61,713 nucleotides of DNA. Origin: Nocardiopsis xinjiangensis YIM 90004 (GTDB lineage Bacteria > Actinomycetota > Actinomycetes > Streptosporangiales > Streptosporangiaceae). Numbering within the stretch: position 1 is the stretch's first letter; the number at the start of each line of letters is the position of its first letter. Under the pieces are notes generated by a model. The model saw only the letters and a program-made list of their open reading frames with translations, was not told the origin of the DNA and made no database searches. This document shows positions 29,063-35,830 of the stretch, one piece after another. The position numbers and the translations under genes are program-made. The stretch lies in assembly GCF_000341145.1 (NCBI RefSeq), contig NZ_ANBE01000026.1, positions 891 to 62,603 of the forward strand, read 5' to 3'.

Positions 29063-29096
29063 GGGCTCAGGAGACGTTGGCGCGTCTTCTGAGCCC
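29063..29096. terminator. Hairpin between the ATPase gene and the small protein
   Basis: GGGCTCAGGAGACG (29063-29076) faces CGTCTTCTGAGCCC (29083-29096); 13 of 14 positions pair. On the minus strand it follows the ATP-binding gene by 30 nt, so it should end or attenuate that transcript before the next gene. Confidence 0.6.
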
Positions 29097-29126
29097 TCTT
29101 TCATGTGTGGAGCCCGTGCGGTTGCC

Positions 29127-29672
29127 CTACACCTGGCTCCACGGGTTCTCGTCGAGGTCGTGGTCCAGGAAGAACCAGACCTTGCGCAACTCCGGGTGGG
29201 CGTTGTCGCCCCACGAGGTCGCCAGGGTGTCGACCAGCGCCAGCCCGCGCCCCGACTCACACCCCACGCGCGTGCCCCCGGGCTCGGGTTCCAGCCGGCC
29301 CCACCGGCGCTGGGTGAGGCTGCCCCGATCGGCGCAGGTCAGATGCAAGCCCCGCGTGGAACGGCGGACCTGGAGCGTGAAGCTGCCGCCCGGGCGGCTG
29401 GAGCGGCTGTGCTGGATCGCGTTGGAGGCCAGCTCGCTGCCCAACAGCGTGAAGAGGTAGCGGTAGTCGGCGGAGTAGGTCACCGCGCAGGTGTCCAGGA
29501 ACGCCCGCACCAGCGGCAGGAGCGTCGGGATCCCGGGGAAGCTGTACTGGCGGTGCCGGTAGTGCGGGCGGTCACGGCGCCCGGAGAAGTAGTGGGCGTG
29601 GTGCGGACGGATGAAGCTGGACAGCGGAACGGTGACCTCGCTGCGAGCGAGCTCGGACACGAATGCGGACAT
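29127..29672 (-). CDS. HATPase_c_2 protein (RsbW/SpoIIAB-like anti-sigma kinase)
   Basis: 181-aa ATP-binding protein of the GHKL fold. The N-box is LFTLLGSELASNAIQHS and the G1-like motif is GCESGRGLALVDTLATSW, the pattern of stand-alone anti-sigma-type kinases that are abundant in actinomycetes. The ATG at 29672 has GAGGAG 11 nt upstream. It is divergent from an XRE-DUF5753/DUF397 pair; this three-gene set recurs in actinobacteria, but its partner sigma or anti-anti-sigma factor is usually not known. No transmembrane segment. Confidence 0.87.
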   Translation of the reverse strand: MSAFVSELARSEVTVPLSSFIRPHHAHYFSGRRDRPHYRHRQYSFPGIPTLLPLVRAFLDTCAVTYSADYRYLFTLLGSELASNAIQHSRSSRPGGSFTLQVRRSTRGLHLTCADRGSLTQRRWGRLEPEPGGTRVGCESGRGLALVDTLATSWGDNAHPELRKVWFFLDHDLDENPWSQV

Positions 29673-29813
29673 GAACGGACACACTCCTCGGCATAGCAAT
29701 GCACGGACAGAGGTGATGGCGGGGTGCCCGTTGGAGAGATTCACGGTTGACGTGACGCGCGGAACGGGCTGGGAGTAGCGTTCAGACCGGAGACCCTCGG
29801 TGAGCCTCCGACT

Positions 29814-29837
29814 GATTCTCATCCTAGAATGAGATTC
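29814..29837. promoter_or_regulatory. 24-bp imperfect palindrome in the divergent promoter
   Basis: Left half GATTCTCATCCT (29814-29825) and right half AGAATGAGATTC (29826-29837) match as inverted copies at 10 of 12 positions. It is in the AT-rich gap between the anti-sigma-type gene and the XRE gene, about 60 nt before the latter, and is a good candidate operator for the XRE protein. Confidence 0.6.
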
Positions 29838-29894
29838 CCAAGAGTCAAGCGATTCCAATAAGCTTCCCGTTATGACCGAATTGGATCCGCCTGC

Positions 29895-30758
29895 ATGCAT
29901 CCTCCCCAGAAAAGCCCGAATATCCGACGCCGCCGCCTGGGCCATGTCCTGCGTGGTCTACGAGACCAGGCGGGCCTGACTCTGGACGCTGCAGCCAAAG
30001 GGGCCGGAGTACCCCGGTCAACCTTGGGGCGCATGGAAACCGCCGAAGCCCGTCGGCTCCGGCTCAGCGACCTCAACGCTTTGGCCAACTTCTACGGCGT
30101 GGACGCCGAGACTCGGGAGGGCATGCACGAGCTGGCGCGGGAAGCCAAGGAGCGCGGGTGGTGGTCCAAATACAAGGATGTGTTCGGCGAACATGCCTTG
30201 CCCGACTGGGAGGCTGAGGCTTCGGCGATCCAGACCTTCCAACCGCAGCTCATCCCGGGGCTCTTCCAAACACCGAGCTACGCTACAGCCATCTTCCGCG
30301 GAGGGCGAGCCACACCCGACGAGGACATCGAACGCCCCGTAGAGGCCCGCATGAGTCGTCAGCAGATCCTCAACCGCGTGCATCCTCCACGCATGACGGC
30401 AGTGATCGATGAAGGTGCACTCCACAGACTGATCGGTGGGCCGGAGGTCATGCGAGAGCAGCTTGAGCATCTCAGCAATCTGGCCATGCGGCACAACATC
30501 GACGTGCAGGTACTCCCTTATGGTGCAGGCGAGCACTTGGGCATGGAAGGCGCGTTCACCGTCCTGGACTTTCCCGAGCCGAAGGACGCCCCGATCGTGT
30601 ACGTGGAGAACGCAACCACCGGGCTCATGTTGGAAGACGCAGAGGAGCTGGATTCCTACAACATGATCTTCAGCAATGTCCAGGGGGTAGCGCTGTCCAG
30701 CTCTCTATCCATCAACTTCATCCGCAATATCGCACAATCACTGGAGAAACAAACATGA
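29895..30758 (+). CDS. XRE-family regulator with DUF5753
   Basis: 287-aa DNA-binding protein. The N-terminal HTH_31/XRE domain reads RRRLGHVLRGLRDQAGLTLD then KGAGVPRSTLGRMETAEARR, and the rest is DUF5753 (FQPQLIPGLFQTPSYATAIF, EARMSRQQIL, DVQVLPYG, FTVLDFPEP). These proteins come in many actinobacterial copies, each paired with a DUF397 protein, and resemble the WhiJ/BldB type of developmental switches and toxin-antitoxin-like pairs. The stop overlaps the DUF397 start by 4 nt (ATGA), so the two are coupled. An operator-like palindrome lies upstream. Confidence 0.95.
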   Translation: MHPPQKSPNIRRRRLGHVLRGLRDQAGLTLDAAAKGAGVPRSTLGRMETAEARRLRLSDLNALANFYGVDAETREGMHELAREAKERGWWSKYKDVFGEHALPDWEAEASAIQTFQPQLIPGLFQTPSYATAIFRGGRATPDEDIERPVEARMSRQQILNRVHPPRMTAVIDEGALHRLIGGPEVMREQLEHLSNLAMRHNIDVQVLPYGAGEHLGMEGAFTVLDFPEPKDAPIVYVENATTGLMLEDAEELDSYNMIFSNVQGVALSSSLSINFIRNIAQSLEKQT

Positions 30759-30997
30759 GCAGCCAGATTGGTTTCCGCAAGAGCAGTTACAGCGGGCGCG
30801 GACAGGACTGCGTCGAGGTTGCTCAGCCCGTGACCTTCAGCAAGAGCAGCTACAGCGGGCACGGTCAGGACTGCGTCGAGATCGGCTCTCTCCCCTACGG
30901 CGCCGCCATCCGTGACTCCAAGCACCCCGACGCCGGCCACCTCCCCTTCCCCGCCTCCGAGTGGACCGGCTTCCTCGCCTCCGCTTTCAACCGCTGA
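30755..30997 (+). CDS. DUF397 protein with duplicated core
   Basis: 80-aa DUF397 protein, the usual small partner of an XRE-DUF5753 regulator. The family core KSSYSG.GQDCVEV occurs twice: FRKSSYSGRGQDCVEV and FSKSSYSGHGQDCVEI, 23 residues apart, followed by the normal end IRDSKHPDAGHLPFPASEW. Most family members have one copy and are about 60-70 aa, so the first 23 residues look like a tandem internal duplication. The ATG lies inside the upstream stop codon. Its role is probably to oppose or tune the XRE partner. Confidence 0.95.
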   Translation: MSSQIGFRKSSYSGRGQDCVEVAQPVTFSKSSYSGHGQDCVEIGSLPYGAAIRDSKHPDAGHLPFPASEWTGFLASAFNR

Positions 30998-31008
30998 GCA
31001 GACACGAC

Positions 31009-31048
31009 GGTGCCCGGCCACTGCCTGCTCTGGCAGTGACCGGGCGCC
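31009..31048 (+). terminator. Hairpin after the XRE/DUF397 operon
   Basis: GGTGCCCGGCCACTGCC (31009-31025) pairs with GGCAGTGACCGGGCGCC (31032-31048), 17 positions with one G-U and one mismatch, loop 6 nt, 11 nt after the DUF397 stop. Confidence 0.8.
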
Positions 31049-31094
31049 CTGGGCAAGCTTCCCCCGACTCGTCCGTCCGCTCTACTCGGGACGC

Positions 31095-31373
31095 ATTTCG
31101 GTCCTCCGCCCCACCGAGCGACTCGGCGATCGCACTGGACTCGGCCGGCCCGGCCTGCGGATCTTCCACGACCTCAGCGGCGATGACCTCGGGCGGGGTC
31201 GGTGGGCCTGCATCCTCGATCCCGGGCTCCCGCATCCAGGTGATGTCCGGGTTCACCTGTCACGAGCCAGGAGCTATTCGAGGGTGAACGCCTTGAACCT
31301 CTCAGTCTCGACCCGCTTGCCCCGGTCCTCCCCCCGGCTTGAAGCACTCGACGAAGTCGTCCAGGTGCGCCAT
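31095..31373 (-). pseudogene. HsdM relic (type I methyltransferase, C-terminal end)
   Basis: Read on the minus strand from 31373: MAHLDDFVECFKPG, then in the next frame EDRGKRVETERFKAFTLE, an amber codon, LLARD, and in a third frame VNPDITWMREPGIEDA, PPEVIAAEVVED and SSAIAESLGG. This order matches the conserved C-terminus of type I restriction-modification methylases (LDDFV, ETERF.sFT, NLDI.WL.D, PEVIA.EIVEDL). Lesions are an extra G in a G6 run at 31330-31335, a nonsense codon and a lost base. The catalytic domain, hsdS and hsdR are absent. Confidence 0.75.
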
Positions 31374-31575
31374 GGCCCGAGATTATCGGCCCACTCCGGT
31401 CTTCAGGAGGGCCGCTGCTCGCCGGGGGTGAAACTCGGCAGGGGAAGCCTGCGTGCCCGGTTCCAGCGGTCGCCGCAGGCTTCGTGTCCGTTGTCAGCAA
31501 CCCTCTTTACCGCGTCATGGATGCGTTCTATGGTCCGGGCATCTTCCACATCTCCCAAGCACGGACCAGGTGAAC

Positions 31576-31965
31576 ATGGGCAGCCACCGGAGCCCGAGAA
31601 CCGCGATCGCAGTACTCGTGTGCGCGCTCGCGCTGACCGGATGCAGCCGATACGACGACGACGTGGTGGCGGAGAACGGACTCGAGGTTCCGGTGGTGTT
31701 CTTACTGCGGGAGAACCCGCAACAGTCGCTCGAGGAGTCATCACCGAAGGCGTTCAAGCGCCTGGCTGTCGACCCCGGGGACAATACCTCGCTCCGGACG
31801 AATTGGTCGGATCCGGACCCGCCGTGGCACATATGGCCCCTGTCCGAGCTGAAAGACCCACCCTGCCGAGAGGACCTCCACATCGTGGCCTACGCCGAGG
31901 ACGGACGCACCATCGTGCGCGATCGCCCTGTGTGCCCCGCCGACACATGGACCGTCACCGACTGA
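31576..31965 (+). CDS. Small predicted lipoprotein
   Basis: 129-aa secreted lipoprotein. The N-terminus has basic residues, a hydrophobic stretch (AIAVLVCALALTG) and a lipobox ending at Cys23 (ALTGC), so it should be anchored on the outer face of the membrane. The mature part (VPVVFLLRENP, then DPPWHIWPLSEL, PCREDLHIVAYAEDG, and PVCPADTWTV) contains two cysteines that may pair, and is not similar to anything I recognise. Start ATG at 31576, with an in-frame GTG 6 nt earlier. It stands alone between two pseudogenes. Confidence 0.75.
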   Translation: MGSHRSPRTAIAVLVCALALTGCSRYDDDVVAENGLEVPVVFLLRENPQQSLEESSPKAFKRLAVDPGDNTSLRTNWSDPDPPWHIWPLSELKDPPCREDLHIVAYAEDGRTIVRDRPVCPADTWTVTD

Positions 31966-32068
31966 GCGGGACGCGGCAGCAGCCGAGGCAGGGGCAACCC
32001 CAGCTCCATGAGCCGGCGCGCTCCCCGAAGCCCCTGTGCGAACTGGGCCCCGGTCCTGTACGGGTTGC

Positions 32069-32317
32069 TCACACCAACAGCTGCTTCTCCTGTGCCCAGG
32101 TCTCGAAGCCCCCTTGGGGAAAAGGAAGACGCATCCCCGAAGCGTGCAGATCATCCACCAGCGTCGACGCACCCGAAACGGTGATGTCCCCGTTCTTGCA
32201 AGCGTCAGCGATCAGCCCCAGAGTGCCTTGGACGTGGAGGCCGTAGCTGCGGGCTGTCTTACGTGCGCCTTCGTCGTCCAGGACCAGAGTTCCTCCGTGC
32301 AGCGCAACGTAGGTGCA
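32069..32317 (-). pseudogene. PIN (DUF3368-like) relic, C-terminal part
   Basis: 82 codons read CTYVALHGGTLVLDDEGARK, YGLHVQGTLGLIADACKNGD, ASTLVDDL and FPFPQ-like RLPFPQGGFETWAQEKQLLV before a stop. This matches, block by block, the C-terminal half of the PIN protein at 35200-35826 (CTYVDVHGGTVYMDDKPARK, LTVRGTAGLVAD). The N-terminal half and a start codon cannot be found upstream. It shows how the intact C-terminus should look, and so reveals the frameshift in the other copy. Confidence 0.75.
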
Positions 32318-32624
32318 CGACGACGAACCCGCCGGCGACCCGAACCCTGTCCGCGACCCTGTGCGCTGCCGACTGATCGCACACGATCGCGGAGTACCCC
32401 CTCATGCGCCAGGACTGGCCCCTGAACAGCTCGTCGATGAGTGGCCCCTGGAAGAGGGCGACCGCAAGCCGATCGACAACAAGAGCGGTGACATCCGGCT
32501 CGGGTTCGCGCAAGCTCAACTACTCCACCGCCCTGGGCACCTACGACCTGGAGGAGACCGGCACCGCCATGGAGGTCCTGGCCGCCATGTGCCCCGGGCC
32601 ATAGGGCAGATGAGCGCTCTCCAC

Positions 32625-33041
32625 TCAGCCGGCGTTGAACGCCTTCTCGACCATCAGCGTGTCCTCGTACAGGTGCATGCGGACGATCCGGTTGTCCTCG
32701 ACCATCAGGTGCATGGCCGCCGGTGTGGTGAATTCCTTCCCGGTGGCCACGACGGTGTGCGTCCAGACCACCAGCAGTACAACGTCACCACCGTCGACGA
32801 TGACGCGCTCCAGTACGACCTTGCTCCTGCCGGGCGCGAAGTGCGGCCACATCGTGGTGAAGTACGGCGCGACCTCCTCCCGGCGGGTACGGCGCCCGGT
32901 CCAGGACAGCGCGTCACTGCCGGGGACGTGCCAGTCGATCTCCTCGGCGAACAGTTCCTGGATGCCGTCGGGGTCCTGCCTGCCGAGGCGCTCCACGAAC
33001 TTCTCCGCCACGGCCCGCGAGGTCTGAGTACCTGTTGCCAT
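32625..33041 (-). CDS. SnoaL/NTF2-like protein
   Basis: 138-aa NTF2-like (SnoaL_3 type) protein, a cone-shaped alpha+beta barrel used by polyketide cyclases, isomerases and many small-ligand binders. Typical blocks are AEKFVERLGRQDPDGIQELF, EIDWHVPGSD, VVWTHTVVATGKEF and MVEDNRIVRMHLYEDTLMV. The ATG at 33041 is preceded by AAGGACAAGG. It is followed on the upstream side by a decayed SDR gene and the Rrf2 regulator with matching operators, so it was probably the second gene of an Rrf2-controlled operon. The reaction is unknown. Confidence 0.88.
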   Translation of the reverse strand: MATGTQTSRAVAEKFVERLGRQDPDGIQELFAEEIDWHVPGSDALSWTGRRTRREEVAPYFTTMWPHFAPGRSKVVLERVIVDGGDVVLLVVWTHTVVATGKEFTTPAAMHLMVEDNRIVRMHLYEDTLMVEKAFNAG

Positions 33042-33083
33042 CGTCCTTGTCCTTTCGATCGTATGAGGTGTGCCGGTCGGGCC

Positions 33084-33187
33084 TCAGCCCTGGATCGGGA
33101 AGTGCTTTCCGCTCAGCGGCCTGCCGAGCTGCATGAGCGCCCCGCCTTCGCACAGCGTGCCGCGGTCTTGCCGTCCAGCTGTCCCAT
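33084..33187 (-). pseudogene. SDR-like gene collapsed by an internal deletion
   Basis: Starting at an ATG at 33187 the sequence reads MGQLDGKTA, the usual beginning of a short-chain dehydrogenase, then switches frame to LCEGGALMQLGRPLSGKHFP and IQG-stop. Only about 100 nt remain, so the middle has been lost. It lies directly downstream of the 33208-33226 operator and upstream of the SnoaL-like gene. Confidence 0.55.
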
Positions 33188-33207
33188 GAGACTCTCCGAT
33201 TCCTTGA

Positions 33208-33226
33208 TGTAACCATTTTTGTTACA
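33208..33226. promoter_or_regulatory. Rrf2 operator copy 1
   Basis: TGTAAC (33208-33213), 7-nt spacer CATTTTT, GTTACA (33221-33226). Same arms and spacing as the site before the Rrf2 gene, placed about 20 nt before the decayed SDR gene. Confidence 0.75.
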
Positions 33227-33276
33227 CCGCTGAGCGCAGAAAGCGACCCCCGATCAGGGAAGTCGACGGTCCGAGG

Positions 33277-33708
33277 TCAGGCGGCCTTCAAGATGTCCCG
33301 CAGCACGTCCTCCAGCGTGGTCTTGCCCAGTTCCCTGCGCAGGGCGGCCTCCACGTCGTCGTACACGGCGGCCATCGCCGGACCGATGCCGTGGCCCACC
33401 ACGCACTCGGGGTCCGGTGTCGCGCGGTGCAGGGCGAAGACCGGCCCCGGTTCGATCGCCTGGTAGACGTCGAGCAGGGTGATCGTCGCCAGGTCCCGCG
33501 CGAGCATCCAGCCCGCTCCCGCCCCCCGCCGTGAATCGGCCAGGCCGGCCTTGCTCAGTTTGGCCAACAGGCGACGGATCACCACCGGGTTGGTGTTGAC
33601 GCTCGTCGCGATCTGCTCGGAGGTGGCGACCTCGTGGCCACGCCGCTGATACAGCCCGATCCATGTCAGGGCGTGCGCCGCGATGGTCAGTCTGCTGTTG
33701 GCACTCAC
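33277..33708 (-). CDS. Rrf2 family regulator
   Basis: 143-aa winged-helix repressor. The N-terminus SANSRLTIAAHALTWIGLYQ and the recognition region TSEQIATSVNTNPVVIRRLL identify the Rrf2 family. There is only one cysteine (PDPECVVG), not the three that hold an Fe-S cluster in IscR/NsrR, so it belongs to the cluster-free, thiol- or ligand-sensing branch. GTG start at 33708 with AAGGAGG 11 nt upstream; a GTG 12 nt earlier abuts the ribosome site and is unlikely. Two near-identical palindromes flank the gene and should be its operators, giving autoregulation and control of the leftward SDR/SnoaL-like unit. Confidence 0.92.
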   Translation of the reverse strand: MSANSRLTIAAHALTWIGLYQRRGHEVATSEQIATSVNTNPVVIRRLLAKLSKAGLADSRRGAGAGWMLARDLATITLLDVYQAIEPGPVFALHRATPDPECVVGHGIGPAMAAVYDDVEAALRRELGKTTLEDVLRDILKAA

Positions 33709-33738
33709 GTCGGAATCCACCTCCTTCGCCCCGGCTCT

Positions 33739-33763
33739 GGTTGTAACCATAATTGTTACAACC
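33739..33763. promoter_or_regulatory. Rrf2 operator copy 2
   Basis: GGTTGTAAC (33739-33747), 7-nt spacer CATAATT, GTTACAACC (33755-33763): perfect nine-base arms, about 30 nt before the Rrf2 GTG. The core TGTAAC-N7-GTTACA repeats at 33208-33226. Confidence 0.8.
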
Positions 33764-34010
33764 GTATGCGGCAAGTTCTGCGAGGCGGGCCGGACCGGCC
33801 TCGTCGGCCCGCCCGGCGCGTGTACCGGGCCTTCTTCACGCACGGCAGGACGGGCCCATGCTCACGTTCCTTCAGCTCGGGGATCTCCGCCCGAGGTTCC
33901 TGCAACGCCTCCCGTCCCTGACGCGGTTGCTCCTTCTCCGTCTCGGAACCCGCGACAATGCGAGGTGTCCCTTCGGCCGAGGCCGTTGCTCGCCGGAGTA
34001 CCGTCGGGCC

Positions 34011-34523
34011 ATGACCACCACGGACGAGGTGTCCTACACCTGGCACGAGGCCGTTCACCCGCCTGCCGCGATGGAGGTCACCCAGGTGTACGGGTATGTG
34101 TTCGACGCTCTCGCTCGTGTGGTGGTGCTGCGTGACACCCACATCGGGTCCTGGAACCTGCCCGGGGGCACCCCCGAGGAGGTCGACGGCGGCGATCGGG
34201 TGGCCACGCTGGTGCGTGAGGTCGCCGAGGAAGTCCAGGTCACCATCACCGACCCGGTCTATCTCGGCTATCAGCAGGTGGCCCGCCCCGGACGGGCGCC
34301 CTACGCCCAGTTGCGGATGGCCGCCCGTCTGGACCGGCTCGACGCCCGCGCCCCCGACCCCGACAACGGCCGGGTGCACGTGCGCTGCCTGTGTCCGGTG
34401 AGCGAGGCGGCAGAGCTGCTCGGTTGGGGCCCGCCCGCCGCACCCCAGATCAAGTGCGCCGCTGTGACCGCCGTGGCCTGGGGGCTTCCGGTGGGCTCCC
34501 CCGCCCCGGTCCACACCGGCTGA
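34011..34523 (+). CDS. NUDIX hydrolase-like protein
   Basis: 170-aa protein with a NUDIX fold. The region [15 protein letters not shown] then [13 protein letters not shown] corresponds to the Nudix box (G-x5-E-x7-REU-x-EE-x-GU), but Asp replaces the first Glu and Gln replaces the last Gly, so metal binding by the REVAEE helix is kept while the box is divergent. Nudix enzymes cleave nucleoside diphosphates linked to another group; substrate unknown. ATG start at 34011 without a good ribosome-binding site. The 250 nt before it contain no gene. Confidence 0.8.
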   Translation: MTTTDEVSYTWHEAVHPPAAMEVTQVYGYVFDALARVVVLRDTHIGSWNLPGGTPEEVDGGDRVATLVREVAEEVQVTITDPVYLGYQQVARPGRAPYAQLRMAARLDRLDARAPDPDNGRVHVRCLCPVSEAAELLGWGPPAAPQIKCAAVTAVAWGLPVGSPAPVHTG

Positions 34524-34641
34524 CCGGCCGGATCCGGCCACGGGGCGAGCGCGTCCACCGCGTTCTTTGTGATGCCTGGGTGTGGTGGTGCGCTGGGATC
34601 GGGAAGTCCGCCCCCGCCGGGTCGCTCCGGGGGTGCGTTCC

Positions 34642-34704
34642 GGTTGGTAGTGCTCACATGAGCGCCGACAGCGGATGTTGGTGCCACCAGAAGCACTGTC
34701 GGCA
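34642..34704. repeat. Degenerate copy of the 25.6-kb inverted-repeat element
   Basis: Aligned without gaps to 25648-25710, about 40 of 63 positions agree, including GGTTG.TAGTGCTC at the left, TGGTGCC in the middle and AGCACT at the right. The arms TAGTGCT and AGCACT still face each other. It lies in the gene-free gap after the NUDIX gene. Confidence 0.5.
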
Positions 34705-34770
34705 GAGGGCGGCCGGTACCGACGGTCACGGATACGCGCGAGCGGCCCGCCCTTGCCCTCTGCCGGCCCC

Positions 34771-35139
34771 GCCTCGATGGTCTTGCCCAGGCCCACGTCG
34801 TCGGCGATCAGCAAGTTGGTACGCGGCATCGACAGGGCACGCACCACCGGTTCGAGCTGGTACTCCTCGATCTCGATGCCCGGCCGGAACGGGGCCTGCA
34901 GCGACGTGCTGGGGGCGCCCGGTGATCCGGGTGGTGTCGCTGGAGGTGATGCTGCTCGCGCGCACGTCCGCCACCACCCACTGCCGGTTGCGGACGGTCA
35001 CGAGCTGCCCGGCCTGGGGGACGGCGCCCGGTTCCTCGGTCTCCACGTGTGCGGGTCCGCGCCGTACGGGTCCGCGTTGTGCGGGGTCGCGCTGGGCGGG
35101 GTCGCGGACGTCGCTCGTGGACAGGCTCTGGGGGTTCAT
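34771..35139 (-). pseudogene. SNF2-like helicase relic (DrmD-like, DISARM)
   Basis: From an ATG at 35139 the minus strand reads a variable N-terminus, then [20 protein letters not shown] and SGR-like RITGRPQH. The next homologous block is in another frame: [45 protein letters not shown]. This is the start of a DEAD/SNF2 helicase, ending just after the Walker A GLGKT; it looks most like DrmD of DISARM defence systems. An internal deletion removed the link between the blocks, and everything after motif I is gone. Family assignment to DrmD is from memory of the N-terminal pattern. Confidence 0.65.
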
Positions 35140-35199
35140 CGGCAGCCCTCGTCGTTCCTGGCTCCCGTCATACCAGGTGCCGGTGTCAGCCCCCCGCTG

Positions 35200-35826
35200 T
35201 TACCAGAAGTCCGAGTGGTCTCCCGCAGCCCCCGTGGGGCACGTGCCCGTCCACGGTGTCACACCTTGCCCGGACCGGAAACCGCAGGCAGCAGTTCCTG
35301 CTTCACTGCCCACACCTCGAACCCACCCCCTGGGAAACGGAAACCTTGAGCCGACATCGGCCAGGTCGTCCATGAATGAGGAAGCGCTCTTCGCCGTCCA
35401 GGTCCCTTCGCAGCAGCCATCAGCCACCAGCCCTGCTGTCCCGCGCACGGTGAGTCCACGGCGCTCCGCGACTTTGCGAGCGGGTTTGTCGTCCATGTAC
35501 ACCGTTCCTCCGTGCACATCGACGTAGGTGCACAAAGTGGTCTCACCGATGTTGTGGTCAGGCGTCATGCTCAGCCGCTGACTCCATTCCAGGAACCTTC
35601 CGTGGAACGCCAAGGAGCCGGTCTGCGCCCGACCCAGCCATGAGGCGGACTCGACCCGTTGAAGAACCGCACCGTTCTTGTCGTTGCGCTCCACTTCTTC
35701 CAGGACCGCTTGAGTGGTGAGACACTCATAGCCCTGCAGCAGGCTCCCGAGAACATCGAGCCGGTCGATCCGTGAGGCGTACAGAAGGGGGGAAGCATCG
35801 ATCAACAATGCGCGGGAAGAGGACAA
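35200..35826 (-). CDS. PIN-domain protein (DUF3368-like), C-terminal frameshift
   Basis: 208-aa product as it stands. LIDASPLLYASRIDRLDVL carries the first PIN acidic residue, VLEEVERND the second, and DDKPARKVAERRGLTVRGTA the DD pair near the end, so a Mg-dependent RNase fold is likely. The TTG start at 35826 follows GAGGAA and lies 4 nt after the XRE-ImmA stop, so the pair is coupled. After FPFP the frame appears shifted: reading one base over at the G-run (35326-35330 on the plus strand) gives FEVWAVKQELLPAV and a stop at 35259, matching the paralogue relic at 32069. The last 42 residues are therefore probably spurious. Confidence 0.8.
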   Translation of the reverse strand: MSSSRALLIDASPLLYASRIDRLDVLGSLLQGYECLTTQAVLEEVERNDKNGAVLQRVESASWLGRAQTGSLAFHGRFLEWSQRLSMTPDHNIGETTLCTYVDVHGGTVYMDDKPARKVAERRGLTVRGTAGLVADGCCEGTWTAKSASSFMDDLADVGSRFPFPRGWVRGVGSEAGTAACGFRSGQGVTPWTGTCPTGAAGDHSDFW

Positions 35827-35830
35827 ACCG

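Noticed and set aside
32404-32604. Short plus-strand frame ending LGTYDLEETGTAMEVLAAMC
   Set aside because: The tail looks protein-like, but I cannot assign a family and the first half does not; kept out as unsupported.
33764-34010. Minus-strand frame with a charged, coiled-coil-like stretch ([20 protein letters not shown])
   Set aside because: No start signal, no family, and it runs antisense through the NUDIX gene.
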